From NCBI GenBank assembly GCA_947184155.2, contig CAMXCT020001990.1, forward strand, positions 558,001-622,000: a stretch of DNA of 64,000 bases, read 5' to 3'. Positions within the stretch are counted from its first letter, which is position 1; the number at the start of each line of letters is the position of its first letter. The stretch comes from Cladocopium goreaui. Taxonomy: Eukaryota; Sar; Dinophyceae; Suessiales; Symbiodiniaceae. The translations under genes were made by a program, and so were the position numbers. Under the pieces are notes generated by a model. It saw only the letters and a list, made by a program, of their open reading frames with translations, ran no database searches and was not told where the DNA came from. This document shows, in pieces, positions 32,777 through 43,600 of the stretch.

Positions 32777-32914
32777 TAACCTCCAATAAACTAATACAGC
32801 TATGGTGGCTATGGTATAGATGGCTCATTTATATTATATATATATATGTATTACAGTAGTAGTACCTATTTAGTTATTGATTTTCTATAACTGCTGTGAA
32901 ATTACAAGAGGGTA
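32777..32914. mobile_element. MITE family A, degenerate copy with TATA expansion
   Basis: Left TAACCTCCAATAAACTAATA, right GAAATTACAAGAGGGTA; a (TA)n run sits at the centre. Confidence 0.5.
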
Positions 32915-33023
32915 CTCCTACATTGTTCTTCAACACATGAGCGTCTAGCTTTGCGCCGACATGAAACCGGACATGATTTTTACGCGCCATCTATAGCATC
33001 CACCAAAACTGCATTGGCATACC

Positions 33024-33112
33024 CAGATGCTCCATGGTGCTGGAAATTTTCCTACATTTGGGCAATTTTTGGGGTAAATGTAGGTAAATATTCCAGCACC
33101 ATGGAGCATCTG
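33024..33112. repeat. Near-perfect long hairpin
   Basis: CAGATGCTCCATGGTGCTGG pairs with CCAGCACCATGGAGCATCTG, and the stem extends inward through the pair CCTACATTTG / TAAATGTAGG around a short loop. It does not carry the family A, B or D ends. Coding-like frames cross it on the minus strand. Confidence 0.8.
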
Positions 33113-34076
33113 GCATATTCCGAGACAAGTCTGGCCAAGCGACTGCCGTCTCTGGGGGTTCGCACTTGAACGCAGTGGCAGTGGTTCTGATGTTAACGTC
33201 GGACTCATCCTCTCCACAGCAATTCGAGTGACCTGATGCTGTCTCCCAGCACAGCGACGACTTTTGAAAACCCCATGGGAAGGATGTTTTTTCAGTCACC
33301 GCCACCTCGTCTACGCATGTGGTAGTGTTCGAAGATAGAAATGGAAACAATTAAAAACATGTTTCGAGTGCTGATCTCGTCTTCCAACGCTTTCACGCTG
33401 TCACTGTGTCAAGAATCCCTACCTCCATCCATTGACGTCCCCATTCTATGCATCGTTCTGCACGGTTTCACCGACCGTTGGGGATCCTGACATATCCAGA
33501 CCAGTTTACCTGCTGCGGTTTCTCGGGGTTGCTCGAGATTGGTATAGATCATATAGAAACATCAACAATGCGCTGTTCACTGGCCGCTTGGCTTTAGGAA
33601 CTTTAGGAACTAAAGCCAGAAATACCACATGAAAACATCAAAGGAAAACTTGCAGATCGAGGCACACAAATAGTCAAACATGCCTTAGGGAGGGACCAGG
33701 GAGCTGAAGTGAGAAATTTTGACTCCTTGTTCTGCAAAGGATCATGCAATCCATCGAACAGAAATTACCATGACAAGCCATAAAAAGGTGGGTATATTCT
33801 CTTACATAGACCTAAACAATAGATCACACAAATATATATATATATACACATATGGTAGGCACCTCCAATTCTTCTTGGTTCCTGCAACGAAGTATATAAG
33901 TCTAAACAACACCCATGACAATCGATGAACATCTGTCAAGAAGACCCATGAGCCGAAATTTCTCTATGAAACTTAGAGAAGACTCTGTTCAACATGCACA
34001 CTAATATCTTCATGATCTTCACTATTTTCGGACTGCCCCGCTATGCCCATGGCTTTTTCTGGCTCAGTGCATCTCA

Positions 34077-34121
34077 GTTGCTGTTGCTTTCGCTGGTTCC
34101 ATGATTCACTTCGCTCTGCGC
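34077..34121 (-). CDS. Possible further exon of the dihydroxyacetone kinase gene
   Basis: After GCTTCGCAG|G the minus frame AQSEVNHGTSESNSN starts in phase 0, consistent with the end of the exon at 34622-34648. There is no diagnostic DhaK motif, so it is tentative. Confidence 0.2.
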
Positions 34122-34621
34122 CTGCGAAGCAGCAGGCATGGAGGCAATGCGAAACAGCCCGGTCCAACATACAGTACAGAAATGCACTATGTATATTACA
34201 TGCACATTTGCCTTGTGTTCTCCACATAATGTTAATAAAATGCATAATTATGAATAATTATAATTATATATATATGTTTATGTATACACAAAATATTTAT
34301 GATAGTGGATGTGAATATTATGGTTAAAACATGTTCTCGGGGATTGCCCTGACTCTTTCCGAAGTTCTGGTTCGCATCGTGGCTTCCCTGCGAGGTTGCA
34401 TCGCGCATCACACATCCAGGCCATTTAATGACTATCCCATGTTGCAGCTAGCATTCAACTGCATCAAAGGATCTTGCTAGGTTGCTGGGTTCATCCTGGT
34501 GTAGACCATCCCGAACTTTGGTGATGCAATGGTTGATGATCGTCTTTCCCTAGGCCATAACAAACCCACGCCATGCCGCCACCCTGAGATACCGCCCAAA
34601 ACGTGGACACGGCCAAGGGGC

Positions 34622-37600
34622 TTTAAGCGCCATGGCGCCAGCGACCAGCTGCACATGCATCCATGGCAACAAACAGCCAAGTAGATAGAGAAATGCGCTA
34701 CAATGTGAGCATATCCGTATGATTGTGGTTCTGATTGATTAGACATAACAGTGATCATGGTTCACCAGGACTCAACAATGATCAATGGAAAGAAGAATGT
34801 GCGCTCAAATATGCAGGCGCATAACGGATAAACAGCTTGTTTGTACATGTCATTCATTCTATATCTCTCCTTTGGGCTGTGCTATCACTGTACCCATGAC
34901 ATGATTGAAAGTCTTCTGGAATGTGATCAAACTTTGAGATCATTGCGACCGGACGCGCCTTTTTTGGGCCAAAAATGGCAAGATGTTACGGTGGAATACG
35001 CAGCTCCAATTAGACTCACTAATATGGCTATGGTCCGGCTATGGTTGAATCATGAGGTATCAACGTGCAAAACAAGCGCCACTGAGTGGCCACTGGATTG
35101 ATACAGTATGGCACCCAACCAGAATCAACCTGAGAGATCCCGGTAGTGTACCCCCACTGATCAGTGATCGGAGTTGAATCTGACTACGTTCCGAGTTCCT
35201 CCAATTCTTCAGCTTTTCAGGAAATATACCCCAAAGGTATTTCTGATATTCCCAATGTACACTGTACTCTAGTGACTCTAGTGCGAGGTCGTGCTCTCCA
35301 TGGTTGTGGCCGAAGCAATGCCTCGCAGCACACCATCATACCGGTGTCAGCTCCGTGGAGCTGATTGCCAGGGCACACGAGTGCCCTCAACTCTCCACTT
35401 CTATCGGTGGCTGGCTTCAAATACGGCCCTACTACATTCCCCTACCATGTTCCTCTTCAATTGGATATATATGTATATATATATATATGATATGTTTACA
35501 GTAACGGTCCCTTGATCTTGGGAGCATCCTGCCATTGAACATCATTTTTCACCATCGGATCCCATTCTGCTCCCCGCCTGCAATACCTCGTGCTTGTCCA
35601 AAATCTGTCCGGCTGCCAGACCTGACCCACGACAGGGACTCCACTGGGAACATCCTGGGACCCCTCCATCCTATGGCAAGCTGCAAGCTCCCAAAAAAAA
35701 TAGACCTTCCACTTTTTTTTTATGGGGGATAAATCACGAGTTTCTATCTTCTTCATGTGCATATGTTTTCTGGGGTTGCTATAAATACCCCCCTCTACCC
35801 CATGAATGTCCATGTTAGCTTCATGAGGGAAAAACGGGCAAGAAGCTGTGAGCATGAGGGGGCTGCCCAAGACCAACAGCCCATCAGCATTTTGGCCACT
35901 TAACTGCCAATGAATTGCGGTCCAATTATTCCAATTACCCATTAACACATGGCTTAACAAAACCATTTTTCCCATGGCATTTTTCAACGCGAACAAGACA
36001 GAGCCTCCAATCGTTAGAAAAAAACTGTTTACAACTATAACTAGGCTAACTATATTGGATTTGTGGTCAGGATTAATCAATAATTAGATTGTGTCTAGTA
36101 AATCAATAAGACAGAAATGGCGGTGCCTTTTGCCGATTTGCTGATGACGCACACACACACATACATATATATATGTATACAAAATATAATATCCAAACAT
36201 ACTATACACTATACTCTCTATATCTATAATATATATATATGCATATATACATATATATATATATACTGTATCATATGCATAACTGGATTGCAAGAATGTT
36301 GTTACGTCCTATATACCCCTGTAAATCTGCATAACTTATAGTAAATGACAAACACGACATTCATGATGATCACCCTTACACACTGCCATTTCCGGTGAGG
36401 TTGTTATGATTTAATCCAGATTACCCCCTGGTAATTCAACAGGTTGCTATAGAAAATTGCCCATTTATATGATTGCAATCATGATTTGCCCACTATTTAA
36501 TGGTGATGTTCCAGTTCGCTACGTTGAAATGACCTGAGGGTACATCCCATTTATAGATGATTTTCCCAGCTAGAAACCTCCATTTATAGTCGAGTTTCCA
36601 TATATATATATATAACTCTATATATATATATATCTGGTTGGTGGTTTCAACCCCTCTGAAAAATATTAGTCAATTGGGATCATTATTCCCAATAGATGGA
36701 AAAATCAAAAATGTTCCAAACCACCAACCAGATATAGCTATGTTAAAGAACCATTTTATCCCTCACTTTATGGACCATTTTCCTGGCTTTTACCCATGAT
36801 GTCCAGTCCAGGCCTCTTGCTGGTCGCCACATCATCTGAGACGCAGACCACCTTCACCTTGAGCTGGGAACGGCTCCTTGGCGACGAAACCGTCAAGGTC
36901 CACAGAAGGCACATTAGGAGTTGGAAAGTCCATGAGAAAATCCATGGAACATCCATTTTACTAGGGAAATATATATGAACAAAAATGAATGGGAAATTTA
37001 TATTAATAAGTTTGATATAGTTTGATGATTTTACTCGGAAAAATATGGAAAATCCATCATTTGCCGATGATTTCCCCATCGGGAAACTATGCATGGGTCT
37101 CATTTTTTTCGGCGGCGGTCAGCGGCTCCATGTTTTGGACATTAATCTGTTTGTTGCTGAAACCGAAACATCGTGGTTTATTTTTCCAGTCTAAGGCTTC
37201 AAACCTCCATGGAGAAAACGAAGAATATTGAACATGAGGAGCATCTTTGTGGAACCAAGAGGGGTTTGTGGATGAAATCCTCCATTTGAATCCATTTGAA
37301 CCATGAAAAAATAACGAAAAATACATCTCTCCCAGTTTTAACTCACTGATTGGATACTAGTTTCTAGGCAATCCTTTTGTGGGTTGTAGCAAGAAACAAT
37401 GCCTCTCAGCGGTTTACCATCATCCCATCCCTGGGTTCATCCTCCAGCATGCTGAGATGGGACCCAAAGAAAATTCGTCATCTACAGTGAAGCTATGGAA
37501 TAATTTTCATATACCCTCCGGTAAATTAACATAGACCATAGACCCTGGCAGTCATCGGGCTTGGAAGAATAGTGTCCATTCAAACTAGGCTATTTTCAAG

Positions 37601-40600
37601 GTCTATGATAATTTAACAGAGGGTATATCCCATTAATATCCCATTGAATCACTATAAAGTCCCATTGAATCACTATCCATTAAATCACCATAAAATCCCA
37701 TTCAATCACTATAAAATCCCATTAAATCACCATAAAATCCCATTAAATCCCATTAAATCACCATAAAATCCTAAATTAAATCCTACACATGAAATCCCAT
37801 TAAATCACCATAAAATTCCATTAAATCACATATTTAACCGTTGTTTTACCAGAACTCCATCATGGAATCCATGGAATCCCTGAGAGTTTGGCTGCACTTC
37901 TTTGACGGCGGACTTGAAATTCAATCGGGTACCTTGCGGAACGCCAGGATTCCCACGGACTTGAGCTATCTTTGGTTCATATGATTCACATGTATATTGG
38001 GATGGACTGAGAGTCACTGAGAGTAAAATCGCTTTCCACTCAACAGTCATACATTGTCCTTGGGATTGTGGCAGGGCAAAATAGGGCAAACGGATGCAAA
38101 CGGGACCCTTTAGCTGAATTACACATCATTTCACGTCCAAACCTGAATCAAAACACATAGTTGATATTATTTGATTATATGCGAGCTGTTTTCAAAAGCC
38201 TAGTGTGGTTTGCTTTCGCTGTTGTGATCCGGATTCGCAGAGTACAACTCAATGGTTTGGCATCTTGTGGCACCCATACTCGTAGTCAACCTTGGATACC
38301 CACCTTTAAAACCTCCTGACGTGACATTCACCGAGCACGGCACCCGCATTGCTGCGGACCACCACCAAAGCCCCGGCGTTGCCGGTGATCGCCTGACATT
38401 TCGCAGAATTCATCGAATCATATGGTAATCCCGGTAATCCCCCAAGAAACCACGGTGGATGCAGGGGAATTATACAATTTTGGGACCATAGTTTTGGCGC
38501 TGTTTAATATGCAGCGGGGGATGGGGGGTTAGTAACCTACAATTCGAAATTCGGAGGTGTCGAATTGATGCTGCAGGGGTATTCGCAAATAAATGCGCTT
38601 AGTTCGGTATATCTATTGACTTGTACTGAACAAAAATATATGGCAGTGTGTCAAAACCTTGTACCCCTGGTGAACATCAAAATAGCTGGTAAATGGATGT
38701 TCATCCCCCTAAAAATGGTATAAATAGGTATTGATCCATACCCATATAGCCATCCCCAGGAAGATAGAACACATGGAAAATAATTAATGAAGACAGTGAA
38801 GATTTGATGTTCTATCTACTTTAGAGGGCTATAGCCGCTATAGCTACTATTAAAAAACATAGGTTTTGGGCTGTGGTGCGGGAAACAGCCCAAAATCGGA
38901 ACGATCAACGGCTGCTATCTCCGGGATTCTCCGGCACCACCAAACGGCCATCCAAGTTGTAAAAAAAAAATGCAACTAGCAACTCCAACCTGGGATATAA
39001 GAAGAACATATGGGAAATCCCCTCCGATTTCTGAATTGAAACTACCAAGATCTACCAAGTTGAGATTTCATCAGCAACCGACATCATGCAACACCAGGTC
39101 TTTGGGAGAAATCCCTTCCCCCTAGGCCTCATCACAAATCCCAGAATAGTTGAGGCTTGGAGATATTTCTTCAGGCTCAAAAAAATGCAAAGAACTGATA
39201 ATAAGGGCCGTGATTGCACCCAGCTGTTGCAAAATATACTGCGACATGTGTATATATATATATAGAGAGAGAGATAACAAGGTCTGCTCATTAATCTCAT
39301 TAATGATTACTAATGTTAGTAAAGCATTGCAAAGCATCCCCAATTTTCCAAAAATGGGTGCCATACTCAAAGTACGGGCGTTTTTTTGTTGGTTTACCGT
39401 CACTACATTATCACTCTCATTACCATGACATCACTACATTACATTTCCATTATCATTACATTACCATTGCCACTTTCACATATTACATTACACATCACTA
39501 GTACATTATAGTACCATCATCAAATCATTTTAATTACATTACCATTGCATTACGCCAGTGATAATGATAATTCTACATTACATACGAGTACATTATCATC
39601 CATTACATTAGTTCATCATTATCTAATCATTACCATGACAGCACAATGACACTATCATGAACTCATTGCTGACTCTCATGTTATATTACACCGTGACTCA
39701 CACATCACTACATTTTTTCATACCATCATACCATCATCATGACATCACCGTGACGGTAACATCCAACCTCCAAGGCTCGACTCACGGCAAAGGCCGAAGG
39801 GGAGGCGAAAATCTCGCCGCCTCACGCGAGGTGCCAACGTTCAGCGAACGATCCACGTCTGCGAAACGTGAAGAAATATGATCTTAACAATGTACAAAAT
39901 GACCACAAATTGAATATAATATATATATATATGATTATATAATTATATAAATATATATGATATGTATTAATATGTATATACATATGAAAGATTCTAGATA
40001 TTGATATTTCTGAATTAATAAAGCACCCAATGGGGTGTCAAAAATTCGAAAGAAATGCCAACTACTCGGAGATCGGTGACCTTTAAAGCAACGAGTAACG
40101 TCAAATGCCGATACCATCCGCATATGAGGCTTCTAGTCTGATCACCAAGCATGCTGCATTTGTTGTAAGTAAACAATTGTATAGTCAATGACGCTCAAAA
40201 CATGAAACAATTTACAGTATATACAAACCATGATTAAAACAATGGTAAACTAGGTCTAGGTTTATCTTGATGACATTGAATGAATGTAAGTGGGGCAATC
40301 AAGACTCCAATTCATTGAAAGCGGAGCTACCAGGTTTCATCATCCCAATGCCGAAGGGCTGGGGGAAACTGAGTTTGCTATGGAAAATGGCCAGAAATAA
40401 ATGATAAAAATTATGATTTAGGTCTTAAAAAAGGGTGATTTTCCATAGCTCGTTAAATAATATAAATTACCAGAGGGCACTATTTTGATTGCTAGGACTT
40501 GGGCATATATCATATTTATACAGCAAGTATGTGTTGAGCTTCAAGAATGTTCTAAGTTGCCAAAACATAATTGTGGCTCTGGAATCTCTCGGCATGGCCA

Positions 40601-43600
40601 ATCTTAGATACCATGTATGGCATACAACTGAAGCAGTACAGTAAGCATCCCCGATGTGCGGTTTATGTTTGCGTCTATCCATCACCATCCATAACCGGGA
40701 TGTCGTAACCCCGTTTGATGGTGGATAATCGTCAATGGTTTATGACATTGCGGCTCCCTCATTATGGTTTTTGTATGTCTATGTACTTTTGCCTGTCAGG
40801 ATTTTTCATTATGGTTTTTGTATGTCTATGGTTTATTGTACTTTTCCTCTCTATGTCTATGTTTTTTGGTATGTCTATGACAATCCCAAATCCAATCCTA
40901 AATCCAATCCCAATCCACCATAAACCACCAACATCCAGCTTCCCTCTTTTTCGTGGCCCAGTTGCAGACCACCGCAGTCAGCATCCCGTCACCAATCCTG
41001 CAGTTTTTACTGGGACCTCACGTCACGATGATTCCTGTTCCCCCAACACAAAACAACATGTCACAGCCCAAAATCTTATAGATGACATGAGCTTATGTAT
41101 ATATATATATATGTAGAGAGAGATATATATATATATATGATTATATATGTAGATATGGATTGGAGTCACAGGTGACTTAGTGTTTTTTCTAACAAGTCTG
41201 AGGGCCAAATCCTTGTTTTTTTATTGAAAAACTGGGCAAATACGTTTGTTCACAATCAAAAATTCAGGTTTTGGCCTCAACGAAACCGCATCTTGGTGAG
41301 AGATGTTTGGGGAACAGGATGAATCCAAACCCCTTTCTACAGGATACACACACACATATATATATATAATTATATTGTTGTTTATTTATGTGTTGTGAAT
41401 GTACATCATGCATATATACTGTTTGTATGTATATATATATATATGTGTGTGTGCGTGAGTGGCATTATAAGTCAACTGCCAACTATTACCGGAGGGTAGA
41501 TCATATTTAAAATATTTTAAAATATTGTTGATTTTCCCAGCTAGTAACCTCCATTTAGTGGATGATTCTTCCATATAATCATCTATGTCAGTCTATATCC
41601 AGATTAAAAGAAAAGTTGCCAATAGTTGCCAACTGGTGCAGCATTTCTCCCATCCACGGTATCTAATCTCAAAGTACCTATAGATAATATAGATACAATC
41701 TATATCTATATTTCTATAATCTTTCTATAATCTTCCTATCATGTTCTATCTATCTATCGATCTATCTATCTATCGATCTATCTATCTATCGATCTATCTA
41801 TCTATCGATCTATCTATATCTCTATATCTATATCTCTATATCTCTATATTATATCATTCTATCTCCATGAGGAAAAAAAACATCCCTCCGTCCCCAGGTG
41901 CCCCGGCATCCCGGCATCCGCGGGCTCATGGCCCGAGCCCCCTCCGCTCAAAATGGCCACCTGACCGCTGTCCCGTTGCCAGGTGCTCGACACCAAGACC
42001 TTCACCTAGCCACGCGCACGGCGCACGGCGCACGAAAGACGTCAAGTCATGGGAAACACATGGGAAAAATCTGAGGATGTGAGTTTTCTATCGGTACTAA
42101 ATAGTTTTTTTGTTTTGGTTACATGTGTGTATATATATATATGTGTGTGTGTATTATATATATATATATCTATTTGTATGCAGGTGTGTGTTTGTGTGCG
42201 TGTAGATGTCTGTGTACGTTTGTAGATGTGAAATATCAATGTATGTATTATCTGCATATGTGGACTTGGAAAAGATTGGAATGTTTGAACTTGTAAGGGG
42301 AGAACTGTGAAAAGCTTCGGACATTTTTTTGCCTGGGCATCCAATGGTTTGCCCTACAGCATAAATGAAGAATAATGGCGTGGCGTGACCAAGGGACTCC
42401 CTTAAGGAGCAAGAATGGTCAAACTATGGGAAAGGGTTCGGTGTCGCAGTTCTTTCTTAGAAAGAGGGAAAAGCTGCACCCACGAACCACAAGGGCAATG
42501 CTTAAAGACACTATTGACGGCTTCACTGTTGGCAAAGACGAGTGCCCAGTCAGATGCGGTTGCGAAAGCGATCTGTATGACAAAGGGTTGGTATATCATT
42601 GCCAAATATCGAAGGCAGCATGCCATTCCCGAAGTGAAGGTGGTGAGTTTGGAGTTCTGATCAGAAAAGTGGCTCCAGGAGCACATCCCATCCGTTTCGT
42701 CGAGCCAGGTGACTGCAAGCCGCCATCTGTTGTCTGCAACGTTGGTCAGTTGAACAACAATTGTGTGTACCCATGGGACGTGTGCTCGTAGAAGCATGTC
42801 CGGCGATTCCCACGGACTGCATTGCAAAAACTCCACGTTGCAGCGAGTGGAGGGTTGAAACCATTGAACGAAGGCTGGCTCAAGGGTTTTCCAAGATTCA
42901 CGATCCAAAGCAGTGTTGAGAAAGTCACCTTCCAGCTCATGTGATGTCCAGAACTTGTGGAACAATGCATGCAGTGTCTTCCATGGGCCAGGTCTGGCTA
43001 ACCCATGCGCATGAGTTGAGGCGAAAAGGCCCATCATCACTCGCGCCGGCTGCGACGGATGAGATGTTTGACGACAGATATGCCCCGTAAAGGTCCACAA
43101 GCGCCTAAGGAGCTTGGCACACCAATTGCCTGCGGGAGCGACATGAAGCAACCATCTTTTGACCACATGGCGCCTGAGGCGAACAAGTTGCACCGCTGTA
43201 TCATAGCTGAGATCAGGAATGAAGAGCCCCAGCGCATCTGCAAAGACCGTGGTTTGGAGTGTTTGAATGCTGTTGAGTACTGCACTGTATGGGTAAAGGA
43301 CGGGAGATAGCCACAGAAATACAGAACCAACATGTTTTGTCAGAAGAGTATCTGTTTGGGACGGGTTTGTCCACCAGCGTCTCCCCAAAATGCCTCTGAG
43401 GCTACCCCATGCAGCATGGACTTTCTGAGCTACTTGTTGGCATAGCGTTTCCACTGACACCTGGTAGCCAAAAGGGCGGTTGAGGTAGGACGTTGTCTCG
43501 CTCCATTGAAACTCGCGGAGAAGTGGGCTTGTGCATTCTGTGGCGGCAGCACGTAGCAGCACTGCATCGACAATGACACAGCTCTTGCTAAAGTTGACCT

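Noticed and set aside
33150..33260. Minus frame LTSEPLPLRSSANPQR as a further DhaK exon
   Set aside because: Resembles the segment after the VAGA helix only loosely; a second frame over the same bases has better third-position bias, so it is not assigned.
35280..35400. Minus-strand RGIAS-like string as the DhaK RGIAG motif
   Set aside because: Other frames there have better codon bias and the phase does not fit neighbouring exons.
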